Below are positions 45,461-59,396 of a DNA stretch of 64,000 bases, in pieces. Source of the stretch: Pandoraea pulmonicola. GTDB lineage: Bacteria > Pseudomonadota > Gammaproteobacteria > Burkholderiales > Burkholderiaceae. A model generated the notes under the pieces. The model was not told the DNA's origin, did no database searches, and saw nothing but the letters and a program-made list of their open reading frames with translations. The position numbers and the translations under genes were made by a program. How positions within the stretch are numbered: the first letter of the stretch is position 1; the number at the start of each line of letters is the position of its first letter. The DNA is taken from positions 5,394,001 through 5,458,000 of the forward strand of contig NZ_CP010310.2 of assembly GCF_000815105.2 (NCBI RefSeq), in the 5' to 3' direction.

Positions 45461-47281
45461 ATGGCCCACACGCCGAAGCCTTCCCTGCCCGCCGGCACGT
45501 CGCCGGCCAATGACCCCGCCACGCCCCCACCGAAGCCTCCGAGCGCCTGGCAGTTGATCCGCCCCTATTGGGTGTCGGAAAAGCGCTGGGAGGGGCGACG
45601 GCTTCTGGCGCTGGTCATCGTGCTGAACCTCGCGGTGGTGTTCATCAATGTGCGACTCAACGCCTGGAACGCGGGCTTCTACGACGCGCTCGACAAGCGC
45701 AACTGGCCGGTCTTCAGGTCGTCGCTCGCCGAATTCGCGATCCTCGCCTTCAGCTTCATCATCATCGCGACGTTTCGCACCTACTTCCGGCAGATGCTGG
45801 AAATCAGATGGCGACAGTGGGTGACCGACACCAACCTGACGAAGTGGTTTGCACGGCAGGCGTACTACCGTATCGAGCGCGATCATCTCGCGGACAACCC
45901 CGACCAACGTATTTCGGAAGACATCCGCACGCTCGTCAGCTCGTCGCTGTCGCTTTCGCTCGATCTGCTCACCACGCTCGTTTCGCTGTTCTCGTTCGTG
46001 ACCATTCTGTGGACGATTTCGGGCGCCGTGTCGTTCGCCCTCGGCGGCATGAACATCACGATTCCGGGCTACATGGTCTGGGTCGCGGCGCTGTACGCGA
46101 TCGTGGGCTCGTTCTTCATTTTCAAGGTCGGCCGCCCGCTCGTCGGCCTGAGCTATCGTCAGCAACAGGTCGAGGCTGATTTTCGTTTCCTGCTGGTGCG
46201 TCTGCGCGAGTCGGCCGAGCAGGTCGCGCTCTATCGCGGCGAAGGCGCCGAGCTCTCGCGGCTGAAGTCGGCCTTCGGCGCCGTGCGCGACAACTGGTGG
46301 CAGATCATGGTGGTGACCAAGCGCCTGATCTTCGCGAATTCGATCTACGCGCAGATCGCCATCGTGTTCCCGATCATTGCCGCCGCACCCCGCTACTTCG
46401 CCGGCGCCTTCACGCTGGGCGTACTCATGCGCCTCATCGACGCCTTCGGACAAGTCAGCGATGGCTTCTCGTGGTTCGTGAACAGCTTCGCGACATTGGC
46501 CGAGTGGAAAGCCACGGTCAACCGTCTGCGCGAATTCACGCGCGTCATCGACGAGCCGCCGCGCCAAGGCGGCATCTCGGTCGTCGCCACGCAGGCGGAC
46601 TCGCACGCGAGTGCCTATGCGGCGACGGATCTCCGTCTCGCGCTGCCCAATGGCGCACCGCTCGCCACCGCCGGTTCGTTCGCGTTCACCCCCGGATCGC
46701 GTTGGCTCGTCCGCGGACGGTCGGGCTGCGGCAAGAGCACGCTGCTGCGCGCGCTGGCCGGCTTGTGGCCATTCGGCGACGGGCGCGTGGACGTTCCCGC
46801 CGGCGCGCGCGTGCTGTTCCTTTCGCAACAGAGCTATTTGCCCATCGACACTCTGAAGGCCGCGCTCGCGTTCCCGTCGTCGCCGGAGACATTTACCGAC
46901 GCCGAGTGCCGCGACGCGTTGGTCGCCGTGAATCTCGGCCAGTACGTGGATGACCTGCAAACGGTCGCCCACTGGGCGCGGCGCCTCTCGGGCGGCGAGC
47001 AGCAACGGCTCGCCGCTGCGCGAGCGTTGCTGCAAAAGCCCGACTACCTGTTCCTCGACGAGGCCACCAGTGCGCTCGACGTGGAAACCGAGGAGGCCGT
47101 ATACAGCGCGCTGCATGCCAACCTGCCGACGACGACGATGGTCAGCGTGGCGCATCGCGAAACGCTCGCGCGCTTCCATCAGCACACCATGACGCTGCGC
47201 GGTGCGATCGACCCCGAGCCCATCAAGCCTGACGAGCCCGTCAAACCCGTCGACCCGTCGCACGCCGTCGGCGCGGCGTAG
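45461..47281 (+). CDS. SbmA/BacA-like ABC transporter with fused ATPase (YddA-type)
   Basis: This encodes 606 aa. The N-terminal SbmA/BacA-like membrane domain (~40-340; YWVSEKRWEGRRLLALVIVL, LTKWFARQAYYRI, EDIRTL) is followed by a nucleotide-binding domain: Walker A RGRSGCGKSTLLRALAG, signature RLSGGEQQRLAAARALL and Walker B YLFLDEATSALD. This is the ABC-D-like arrangement of YddA/Rv1819c proteins. Substrates of relatives include peptides and cobalamin; here it is unknown. Confidence 0.92.
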   Translation: MAHTPKPSLPAGTSPANDPATPPPKPPSAWQLIRPYWVSEKRWEGRRLLALVIVLNLAVVFINVRLNAWNAGFYDALDKRNWPVFRSSLAEFAILAFSFIIIATFRTYFRQMLEIRWRQWVTDTNLTKWFARQAYYRIERDHLADNPDQRISEDIRTLVSSSLSLSLDLLTTLVSLFSFVTILWTISGAVSFALGGMNITIPGYMVWVAALYAIVGSFFIFKVGRPLVGLSYRQQQVEADFRFLLVRLRESAEQVALYRGEGAELSRLKSAFGAVRDNWWQIMVVTKRLIFANSIYAQIAIVFPIIAAAPRYFAGAFTLGVLMRLIDAFGQVSDGFSWFVNSFATLAEWKATVNRLREFTRVIDEPPRQGGISVVATQADSHASAYAATDLRLALPNGAPLATAGSFAFTPGSRWLVRGRSGCGKSTLLRALAGLWPFGDGRVDVPAGARVLFLSQQSYLPIDTLKAALAFPSSPETFTDAECRDALVAVNLGQYVDDLQTVAHWARRLSGGEQQRLAAARALLQKPDYLFLDEATSALDVETEEAVYSALHANLPTTTMVSVAHRETLARFHQHTMTLRGAIDPEPIKPDEPVKPVDPSHAVGAA

Positions 47282-47375
47282 TTCGTTCACCTGCTAAATA
47301 ATATTGACGCGCCTGTCCCGGAGCACAGGGGGTTTGGCATAATCACGAGCACCCTAGGCATTGCACGGGCTCATC

Positions 47376-48176
47376 GTGACCACCCTCACCTCCTCGTCCG
47401 GCACCTCCGACGCGAGCACCGGCCGGACCATCGTCGTCACCGGCGCCGCTTCTGGCATCGGCGCGGCCATCGCCCTCCGGCTCGCCTCTCCCGACACCCG
47501 CCTCCTCCTGCACACACGCGGCGCCTCCGACGCCAGTCAAGCGCGACTCGTCGACGTTCGACAGGCATGCGAGGCAGCCGGTGCGCAATGCGCGATCTGG
47601 CTGGGCGATCTCACCGACGCCTCGGCGGCCACGCAATTGATCGACGCCGCACACGACGCCTTCGGCGCCGTCGACCAGATCGTGAGCAATGCCGGCTTCG
47701 CCACGCGTGAGCGCGTGGCCGATATCGACGCCGACGCGTTCGCCCGCACCCTCTCGGCGATGCCGGGCGCGTTCGCCGCGATGCTGCGTGCGGCGCTGCC
47801 CGACCTGCAGCGTTCGACGTGCGCCAGCGTCGTGGCGGTCAGCTCGTTCGTCGCGCATCGTTTCGCGCCGAACCAGGCCGGCTTCCCCGCGACCGCGGCC
47901 GCCAAGGCGGCAATCGAGGCGCTCGCGAAGAGCGCCGCCGCCGAATACGCGCGCGCTGGCGTGACGATCAACTGCGTCGCCCCCGGTTACACGCGCAAGG
48001 ACAGCGGTCACTCGGCGATCGACCCAACCGCATGGCAACGCGCGGCCGACGCCACACCGACGGGGCGTCTTTGCGAGCCCGACGACATCGCCGCGCTGGC
48101 CGTCTTCCTGCTCGGTCCGCACGCGCGACAGATCACGGGACAGGTGATTCACGTCGACGGCGGACTGACACTCTGA
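47376..48176 (+). CDS. Short-chain dehydrogenase/reductase
   Basis: This encodes 266 aa if GTG 47376 is used; a TTG at 47361 is an alternative. The SDR features are TIVVTGAASGIGAAIAL for NAD(P) binding, the NAG equivalent VSNAGFA, and a Ser-x-Lys catalytic end. The usual YxxxK is shifted to FPATAAAKAAIEAL, with no Tyr at the expected place, so activity needs checking. C-terminal GQVIHVDGGLTL is typical. It lies 81 bp before the MFS gene and is probably co-transcribed. Confidence 0.85.
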   Translation: MTTLTSSSGTSDASTGRTIVVTGAASGIGAAIALRLASPDTRLLLHTRGASDASQARLVDVRQACEAAGAQCAIWLGDLTDASAATQLIDAAHDAFGAVDQIVSNAGFATRERVADIDADAFARTLSAMPGAFAAMLRAALPDLQRSTCASVVAVSSFVAHRFAPNQAGFPATAAAKAAIEALAKSAAAEYARAGVTINCVAPGYTRKDSGHSAIDPTAWQRAADATPTGRLCEPDDIAALAVFLLGPHARQITGQVIHVDGGLTL

Positions 48177-48257
48177 ACAGGCGCCGGCACGAGCGCCAGA
48201 CCACAAAAAACCAACGTCACACATAACGACAAGCACGCGATCCACCGAGGAGTCTTC

Positions 48258-49517
48258 ATGGCATTCTTTTCCTGGTTCAAGGAACTCAACACGAAGGAGC
48301 GCAAGGCCCTCTATGCGGGCTTCGGCGGCTACGCCGTCGACGCGTTCGACTTCATGATCTATTCGTTCCTCATCCCCACGCTCATCGCCGCCTGGGGCAT
48401 GTCGAAGAGCGAAGCCGGCATGATCGCGACGAGTTCGCTGATCTCGTCGGCCATCGGCGGATGGCTCGCGGGCATTCTCGCGGACCGCTACGGCCGCGTG
48501 CGCGTGCTGCAGTGGACGATCGCCACCTTCTGCCTGTTCACGTTCCTCTCGGGTTTCACGCATTCGTTCTGGCAGCTGCTCATCACACGCACACTGCAGG
48601 GCGTCGGCTTCGGCGGCGAATGGACGGTCGTCACCATGATGATGGGTGAGATGATCCGCTCGCCGCAGCATCGTGCGAAGGCGGTCGGCACCGTGCAAAG
48701 CAGCTGGTCGGTCGGCTGGGGCGCCGCCGCGCTGCTCTACTGGTTCTTCTTCGCCGTGTTCGACGCCGACACCGCATGGCGCGCCTGCTTCTGGATCGGC
48801 ATCGTGCCCGCGCTGTGGATCACGTACGTGCGTCGCAACGTGTCGGACCCGGAGATCTTCACGCAAACGCGCAAGCAAGTCGCCGAGGGCGCGCTCAAGG
48901 GCAACTTCGCGCAGATCTTCGCCCCCGCGCATGTGAAGACGACAATCCTCGGCAGCTTGTTGTGCAGCGGCATGCTCGGTGGCTACTACGCCATCACGAC
49001 GTGGCTGCCCACGTACCTGAAGACGGAGCGCGGACTGTCCGTCTTCAACACCAGCGCGTATCTCATCGTGCTGATCGTGGGCTCGTTCGTCGGTTACATC
49101 GTCGGCGCGATCCTGTCCGACAAGTTCGGGCGTCGCGCCGCGTTCGTCTTCTTCGCCGTGGCGTCGTTCCTGCTCGGCATGGCCTACACGATGCTGCCGA
49201 TCACCGACGGCGCCATGCTGCTGCTCGGCTTCCCGCTGGGCATCGTGGTGCAAGGCATTTTCGCTGGCATCGGCGCATATCTGACGGAACTGTATCCGAA
49301 CCATATCCGCGGCTCTGGGCAGGGCTTCTGCTACAACCTCGGTCGCGGGATCGGCTCGTTCTTCCCGATCGCCGTCGGCATGCTCGCGCAGACCGGCTCG
49401 CTCGTGAAGGCGATCGGCATCGTCGCCGGGGGCGGCTACCTGCTCGTGGTGGTGTGCGCGCTACTGTTGCCGGAGACGCGCGGCAAGGCACTCACGGCGG
49501 CCGAGCCGGCGCACTGA
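48258..49517 (+). CDS. MFS transporter, probably a sugar-acid or carboxylate permease
   Basis: This encodes 419 aa with twelve helices and a GAGGAG-type ribosome-binding site 8 nt upstream. The 2-3 loop has GILADRYGRVRVLQ and the second-half repeat LSDKFGRRAAF. GFGGEWTVVTMMMGE resembles the SHS/AAHS and sialate-lactate permease groups. Neighbouring lactonase and uronate dehydrogenase genes suggest a sugar acid as substrate, by context only. Confidence 0.9.
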   Translation: MAFFSWFKELNTKERKALYAGFGGYAVDAFDFMIYSFLIPTLIAAWGMSKSEAGMIATSSLISSAIGGWLAGILADRYGRVRVLQWTIATFCLFTFLSGFTHSFWQLLITRTLQGVGFGGEWTVVTMMMGEMIRSPQHRAKAVGTVQSSWSVGWGAAALLYWFFFAVFDADTAWRACFWIGIVPALWITYVRRNVSDPEIFTQTRKQVAEGALKGNFAQIFAPAHVKTTILGSLLCSGMLGGYYAITTWLPTYLKTERGLSVFNTSAYLIVLIVGSFVGYIVGAILSDKFGRRAAFVFFAVASFLLGMAYTMLPITDGAMLLLGFPLGIVVQGIFAGIGAYLTELYPNHIRGSGQGFCYNLGRGIGSFFPIAVGMLAQTGSLVKAIGIVAGGGYLLVVVCALLLPETRGKALTAAEPAH

Positions 49518-49604
49518 AGACGTCGGCGCATCGGGCAGGTCGGACGCCCGGTGCGCGCCGCTTATCGACTGCCGCGCGGCGTCGCGACCGTTATCCTCCC
49601 CCGC

Positions 49605-50528
49605 CTACGCGCCTGCCGCCGGCAACGCCCCCGCAAAGGACACCTCCGGAAGTCCTTTCACGCCGCAGCGCACGGCAAAGACGTGGCCGTCCTGTTCGTT
49701 CGCGCCCGTGCCGGGGCGGATCGACGTCACGAACAGCGTGTCGAAGTCGCGCCCGCCGAACGCGCACATCGACGGCTTCGACACCGGCAACACGATCTCG
49801 CGATCCAGTTCGCCCGCCGGTGTGAAACGCAGCAGGCGACCGCCGTCGTTGGCGCACGTCCAGTAGCCTCCGTCCGCATCGACCGCGGCGCCGTCCGGCC
49901 GCCCCGGATATCGATTCATGTCGACGAACAGACGCCGCGCGCTGATCGCGCCGCTCGCGGCATCGAAATCGTACGCCCACACGCGCCGGCGCGCGGGATG
50001 CGAATCACTCAGATACATGGTGCGGCTGTCGGGCGAGAAGGCCAGGCCGTTCTGCGTCACGAGTCCATCGACCAGCGGCGCGGACAAGCGGCCCTGGGCA
50101 TCGAAACGGAACAGCGAACCGGCGTCGCTCGCGAGCGACATGTCCTGCACCATCGTGCCGGCCCAGAAGCGGCCCTGACGATCACAACGACCATCGTTGA
50201 AGCGCATGCCCGCCGCCGGGAACACCGGGGCGGCCAGTCGCTGCCATTGCGCTGCGCCAACATTCGCGCCTTCACCCAGCGCAGCCGCGAACAACCCCGT
50301 CTCGGCGCCCGCGAGCAGCGTGCCCGACGCATCGAACGAGAAGCACGCCACCTGCTCGGGGAACGTCCATTGACGATGCACGCCGTCGGCCGGCGTCACA
50401 CGGTGCAGTTGCTTCGCGGGGATGTCGACCCAGTACAGCGCCTGCTCGTCGACACGCCACAGCGGACTCTCGCCCACAGCGTACGGCGCCTGTCGCGACG
50501 GCTCGAGCCGCTCGATCGACACGCTCAC
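49605..50528 (-). CDS. SMP-30/gluconolactonase-family lactonase
   Basis: This encodes 307 aa from GTG 50528, which overlaps the stop of the dehydrogenase gene (GTGA). The six-bladed propeller family shows AVGESPLWRVDEQALYWVDI with the metal-binding Glu, MRFNDGRCDRQGRFWAGTM, NGLAFSPDSRTMYLSDS and RPDGAAVDADGGYW. It probably opens the lactone made by the preceding enzyme. Confidence 0.92.
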   Translation of the reverse strand: MSVSIERLEPSRQAPYAVGESPLWRVDEQALYWVDIPAKQLHRVTPADGVHRQWTFPEQVACFSFDASGTLLAGAETGLFAAALGEGANVGAAQWQRLAAPVFPAAGMRFNDGRCDRQGRFWAGTMVQDMSLASDAGSLFRFDAQGRLSAPLVDGLVTQNGLAFSPDSRTMYLSDSHPARRRVWAYDFDAASGAISARRLFVDMNRYPGRPDGAAVDADGGYWTCANDGGRLLRFTPAGELDREIVLPVSKPSMCAFGGRDFDTLFVTSIRPGTGANEQDGHVFAVRCGVKGLPEVSFAGALPAAGA

Positions 50529-51349
50529 GCCTTGGGCTCCATCGGCCCGAGCAGCACGAACGGCCCGCCCTGGTAGCGCTGCGTCCAGTCGTCCATCCGC
50601 GGGTCGGGCGCCTTGGGCGGGAACAAGCCGGCAAACTCGGCCGAGCTGTCCTGCGGACGGTAGCCGAGGAACGCCGCCTTGGTGTTGTCGACCCACAGCG
50701 TCGGGTTGTTCGACACCCCGTAGACGATCGCATGCCCCACACGGTTCGTGAACAGCGAGCAACGCACGAGCTCGACGAAATCGCGATAGCTCAGGTACGT
50801 CACCATCATGCGTGGATTCTTCGGTTGCTCGAACGATGAACCGATGCGCAGGCACACTGTCTCCAGACCGAAGCGATCGAAGTAGTAGCGCGACAGATCT
50901 TCGCCGAAGCACTTCGAGATGCCGTACATGCCGTCCGGGCGATGCGGCGCGTCCACATCGAGCACTTCAGTGACCGGGTGGAAGCCGACCGCGTGGTTCG
51001 AACTCGCGTAGACAATGCGCTTCACGCCTTGCTTCTGCGCCGCGCTGTAGACGTTGTAGAGCCCCAGGATGTTGGCTTGCAGGATGTCGTCGAACGGCGC
51101 TTCGACCGAGATGCCGCCCAGATGCACCAGAGCGTCAACGCCTTCGAGCAGTGCATGCACGGCGGCGCGGTCGGCAAGATCCACCTGCATCGCTTCTTCA
51201 TACGGCGCGTCGGCCGTGATCGGCACGATGTCGCTCACGCGCACGATGTCCGCCCATTCGGCAAGCTTGCCACGCAATTGTTTGCCGAGGTTGCCCGCCG
51301 CGCCCGTCAACAGCAGACGGCGATACGGTTTGCCGGAAGTCTGACTCAT
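50525..51349 (-). CDS. Uronate dehydrogenase-like NAD(P)-dependent oxidoreductase
   Basis: This encodes 274 aa, an extended SDR: LLLTGAAGNLGKQLRG for NAD, the catalytic YGISK, and ALVHLGGISVEAPFDDI. The C-terminus (NNPTLWVDNTKAAFLGYRPQ) matches uronate dehydrogenases, which oxidise glucuronate and galacturonate to aldarolactones. Coupling with an SMP-30 lactonase supports this. The name udh would fit but is not proven. Confidence 0.88.
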   Translation of the reverse strand: MSQTSGKPYRRLLLTGAAGNLGKQLRGKLAEWADIVRVSDIVPITADAPYEEAMQVDLADRAAVHALLEGVDALVHLGGISVEAPFDDILQANILGLYNVYSAAQKQGVKRIVYASSNHAVGFHPVTEVLDVDAPHRPDGMYGISKCFGEDLSRYYFDRFGLETVCLRIGSSFEQPKNPRMMVTYLSYRDFVELVRCSLFTNRVGHAIVYGVSNNPTLWVDNTKAAFLGYRPQDSSAEFAGLFPPKAPDPRMDDWTQRYQGGPFVLLGPMEPKA

Positions 51350-51821
51350 GTCACTCCTTGTTCATCGCTAAATCGCCATGCACGTCACGGTGCGTCGCCA
51401 CACCTGGAGAGGCATCCTACGTTAGACGATGTACGATGACAAGGCTCGAAAGTCGTGTTTACGGATAATCCCTAGGGTCTGTCGTCAGCTTTTTCTTTTC
51501 GAACATTGGCCTATTATAGCGAAGCTGGCACATAGGGGAAGTGTTTTCCCGCGTGGCGAGGCATCACCGAAAATCTCATGTTGTATGACATCTTATATTA
51601 TGAGAATTTTCACGCCTCGCCGAGAAGGCCAAACGCAGCCATTCCCCCGGAGAAGGAAGGAAAAAACCGCCCGGACGTTGCCATCCGGGCGGTTTCTTCA
51701 CAGCGACGCGGCGGCCTACCACCGCGCCTCCTCCTCTCAACTTCTCCCTGCCCCGTATTCACGTAGTTTCGGCAGATCCAACCCGCGCACACCGACGAGC
51801 ATGCGATGACGCGTTTGATGC
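51350..51821. other. Intergenic region between gltD and the uronate dehydrogenase gene
   Basis: This 472-bp stretch contains the dehydrogenase promoter (an unusually AT-rich patch at about 51580-51610) and the gltD terminator (51664-51695). Frames within it, such as 51429-51809, have no ribosome-binding site and cross the terminator, so I leave them out. Confidence 0.5.
51664..51695 (-). terminator. Rho-independent terminator of gltBD
   Basis: A 12-bp perfect stem AAACCGCCCGGA/TCCGGGCGGTTT with an 8-nt loop, followed by U residues on the minus strand. It lies about 125 bp beyond the gltD stop. Confidence 0.9.
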
Positions 51822-53288
51822 TCAGCGCGGCAGTTCGGAATGGCCCATCAGGAATTCATCGACGGCGCGCGCGCACTGGCGGCCTTCGCGAATCGCCCAC
51901 ACCACCAACGACTGACCACGACGCACGTCGCCGGCTGCAAACACCTTCGGCAGGTTCGTCGTGTAGGCGCGCTCGCCTTCCGTCGAGGCGCGCACGTTGC
52001 CGCGCGCATCCTTGTCCACACCGAAGGCGTCGAGCACGGTCTGCAGCGGCGAGACGAAGCCCATCGCGAGCAACACCAGATCTGCCTTGAGCTCGAACTC
52101 CGAGCCCGCGACTTCCTGCATCTTGCCGTCCTTCCATTCGAGACGCACCGCGATGAGCTTCTCGACCTTGCCGTTCTTGCCTTCGAAGCGCTTGGTGGCG
52201 ACCGACCAGTCGCGCTCGCAGCCCTCTTCGTGGCTCGACGAGGTGCGCAGCTTGGTCGGCCAGTACGGCCACACCATCGGCTTGTTCTCCTGCTCGGGCG
52301 GCTGCGGCAGCAGTTCGAACTGCGTGATGCTCTTTGCGCCATGGCGATTCGACGTACCCACGCAGTCGGAGCCGGTGTCGCCACCGCCGATCACGATGAC
52401 GCTCTTGCCCGTGGCTACCAACTGCTTGGCCAGCTTGTCGCCGGCGTTGATCTTGTTCTGCTGCGGCAGGAATTCCATCGCGAAATGGATGCCGTCGAGC
52501 TCGCGGCCCGGCACCGGCAGATCGCGCGGCTGTTCGGCGCCGCCGGCGATGACCACCGCGTCGAACTGCGCCTGCAACTGCTCCGGCGAAATCGTCTCTT
52601 TGGAGAAGTTGTTGATGTGGCCTTCCGGTGCGTCCTTGCCGATGTACACGCCGGTGCGGAAGGTCACGCCCTCGGCTTCCATCTGGCGCATGCGGCGATC
52701 GATCAGCCACTTCTCCAGCTTGAAGTCGGGAATGCCGTAGCGCAGCAGGCCGCCGACGCGATCGTTCTTCTCGAACACGGTCACGTCATGACCGGCGCGC
52801 GCGAGCTGTTGCGCCACCGCCAGACCGGCGGGGCCGGAGCCGACCACGGCGACCGTCTTGCCGGTCTTGTGTTTCGCCGGCTGCGGCTCGACCCAGCCTT
52901 CGCTCCACGCCTTGTCGATGATGGCGTGCTCGATCGACTTGATGCCGACCGCGTCGCTGTTGATGTTCAGCGTGCAGGCGGCCTCGCACGGCGCCGGACA
53001 GATGCGGCCCGTGAACTCGGGGAAGTTGTTCGTCGAGTGCAGCACCGAGATCGCCGACTTCCAGTCCTGGCGATACACCAGATCGTTGAAGTCGGGAATG
53101 ATGTTGTTGACCGGGCAGCCGTTGTTGCAGAACGGAATGCCGCAGTCCATGCAGCGTGCGCCCTGCACCTTTGCCTGATCGTCGGAGAGCGCGAGCACGA
53201 ACTCCTTGTAGTGCTTCACGCGTGCCAGCGGTGCTTCGTAAGACTCGCTCTGGCGCTCGAATTCGAGAAAACCTGTGACCTTGCCCAT
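51822..53288 (-). CDS. gltD: Glutamate synthase small (beta) subunit
   Basis: This encodes 488 aa. The N-terminal Fe-S cysteines are in [17 protein letters not shown] and [15 protein letters not shown] binding is at [16 protein letters not shown] and NADPH binding at [11 protein letters not shown]. It feeds NADPH electrons to GltB for making glutamate from glutamine and 2-oxoglutarate. It lies 95 bp after gltB. Confidence 0.98.
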   Translation of the reverse strand: MGKVTGFLEFERQSESYEAPLARVKHYKEFVLALSDDQAKVQGARCMDCGIPFCNNGCPVNNIIPDFNDLVYRQDWKSAISVLHSTNNFPEFTGRICPAPCEAACTLNINSDAVGIKSIEHAIIDKAWSEGWVEPQPAKHKTGKTVAVVGSGPAGLAVAQQLARAGHDVTVFEKNDRVGGLLRYGIPDFKLEKWLIDRRMRQMEAEGVTFRTGVYIGKDAPEGHINNFSKETISPEQLQAQFDAVVIAGGAEQPRDLPVPGRELDGIHFAMEFLPQQNKINAGDKLAKQLVATGKSVIVIGGGDTGSDCVGTSNRHGAKSITQFELLPQPPEQENKPMVWPYWPTKLRTSSSHEEGCERDWSVATKRFEGKNGKVEKLIAVRLEWKDGKMQEVAGSEFELKADLVLLAMGFVSPLQTVLDAFGVDKDARGNVRASTEGERAYTTNLPKVFAAGDVRRGQSLVVWAIREGRQCARAVDEFLMGHSELPR

Positions 53289-53383
53289 GTTTCTTCAGTC
53301 GGAAAGTTTTGTGGTTACCGTGCCTCGTCCGCGCGCGGCACGCCGCGGGGCCCTCACCCCGTGGCAGTGCCGCGCGAGCGGCG

Positions 53384-58117
<4,734 letters not shown>

Positions 58118-58344
58118 GAGTTACACCGTCTCTTGGCGAGGTCGCCGCACGCATGCTCGTCGCGGTCGACCGGGTTAAGTGGGGTTGGCCGGGCCGGCCA
58201 GAGCTGCGGATTCGCGCGCGTCGAAGATCTTTCTCGGGCGTTGCCACAGGAAGCCGACTCAGCGCGCACGGTTTTGCGCATCGCACCAATCGGCCGAAGT
58301 TGGAATATACGCCATGAAATTCACAATGACAAAATATTTTAATA

Positions 58345-58403
58345 GGGTCAGATTCCAATTAAAAACCGCACCAAAAGGAGGCTTGTTTTTATTGGGGTCA
58401 GAT
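58345..58403. repeat. Paired GGGTCAGAT repeats beside the RAYT gene
   Basis: Two direct copies of GGGTCAGAT, 50 bp apart, lie in AT-rich sequence just outside the transposase gene. Similar short GGGTCAGA-type tags often accompany RAYT genes in proteobacteria, so they may be recognition or end sequences. No matching copy was found on the other side of the gene. Confidence 0.45.
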
Positions 58404-58464
58404 ATAAATCGCGCAAACCTTGGCCGGCAAAAAAATTTTTGATTTCAAGCATTTAGTGGAAAAA

Positions 58465-58488
58465 CGGCAGACCTCGAGTGGTCTGCCG
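58465..58488 (-). terminator. Hairpin after the RAYT gene (terminator or REP-like)
   Basis: A 9-bp perfect stem CGGCAGACC/GGTCTGCCG with a 6-nt loop, followed on the minus strand by UUUUCC. It can serve as terminator. Given the adjacent REP-transposase, a REP-type role is possible. Confidence 0.6.
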
Positions 58489-58497
58489 GGAGGGATG

Positions 58498-59199
58498 TCA
58501 GGCGGCGTCGGAGGCCAGTTTGCGAGGACGGCCTCGTGTGAGCGGACTCACGCGACGATTGGCGGCAAGCGACATGCGGGCCTGGTACTCAGGTCCACCG
58601 AGCAGCCAGCCCTTCTGCGTAGCTGTACGCAATGCGTCGACTTCGGGCGCCGGGAGCGGGATCGAGCACCCCTCCGCGTAGGCGCGCTGGCGTTCGAACG
58701 GCGTATTGCCGAGCGCCCAATACAGCGCGTGGTCGGTGACCAGGCTGTCGACCGTCAGGCCGACGTGGTGGTTGTAGCTCGACCACGCGTAATTACCCGG
58801 TTCGTCCACGAAGCCTGCGCGCACGGGATTGAGTTCGACGTAACGGCTCGCGAGCAGCAGGTAGTGTTCGGCTTCGATCACCGTCGCGCGGTACCGCCCC
58901 TCCCAGAGGGTGCCGGTACGTTGATGGCGCCGGTTGAAATAGAGCACGTAGTAACGACCGACCGCTTGCAGCGTGGCCGGCAGACTGCGCTCATCGGCGG
59001 GCGTGGCGACCAGATGCAGGTGATTCGGCATCATGCACCACGCATGAATCGCCAGTCCGTGAGCACGTGCGGCGTCGCGCAAACGGTCGTGAAATACGCG
59101 CCGGTCCTCGTCGTCTACGAAGATCGCCTGCCGGTTATTGCCGCGCAGAATTACGTGTTGCGGTTGGCGCGGAATGAAGAGTCGCGGTAATCGGGCCAT
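58498..59199 (-). CDS. REP-associated tyrosine transposase (RAYT, Y1_Tnp)
   Basis: This encodes 233 aa. The N-terminal RLPRLFIPRQPQHVILRGNN, the HUH motif in MMPNHLHLVATP and RHQRTGTLWEGRYRATVIEA are hallmark regions; the catalytic Tyr is probably in EHYLLLASRYVELNPVRAG. RAYTs are single-copy domesticated-looking transposases thought to move REP hairpins. The frame is intact. Confidence 0.92.
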   Translation of the reverse strand: MARLPRLFIPRQPQHVILRGNNRQAIFVDDEDRRVFHDRLRDAARAHGLAIHAWCMMPNHLHLVATPADERSLPATLQAVGRYYVLYFNRRHQRTGTLWEGRYRATVIEAEHYLLLASRYVELNPVRAGFVDEPGNYAWSSYNHHVGLTVDSLVTDHALYWALGNTPFERQRAYAEGCSIPLPAPEVDALRTATQKGWLLGGPEYQARMSLAANRRVSPLTRGRPRKLASDAA

Positions 59200-59396
59200 G
59201 CGTATTCAAATGTAATGCTTTAAAACTCGATATCACGATTTCCAAGGGACTTTTATTTCAAAAAACCCTTTAAATACTGATATCTAGCTAAACCCCTTTG
59301 ATTCGTACAAAAGCTCTACTTTCAACAATTGCACTACCAAATCCCAAGCGCATAATGCAGCGAAAAATAAATAAATAATCTTGGGAGGATAGACAA

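Larger units (their letters stand above)
58118..58497. other. gltB upstream region and RAYT-associated repeats
   Basis: The left part (58118-58330) is the gltB leader and promoter region. The right part is AT-rich, with two copies of GGGTCAGAT (58345-58353 and 58395-58403) and the RAYT terminator hairpin. No gene is seen. Confidence 0.5.

Noticed and set aside
45434..47290. A 618-aa minus-strand frame opposite the ABC exporter
   Set aside because: It has the same antisense artefact pattern. The exporter has all ABC motifs.
47343..49304. A 653-aa minus-strand frame opposite the SDR and MFS genes
   Set aside because: A low-complexity Arg/Glu/Asp product is typical of antisense frames at high GC. 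Both sense genes are well supported.
51429..51809. A 126-aa ORF upstream of the dehydrogenase gene
   Set aside because: It crosses a strong terminator hairpin, lacks a ribosome-binding site and has a composition like random sequence.
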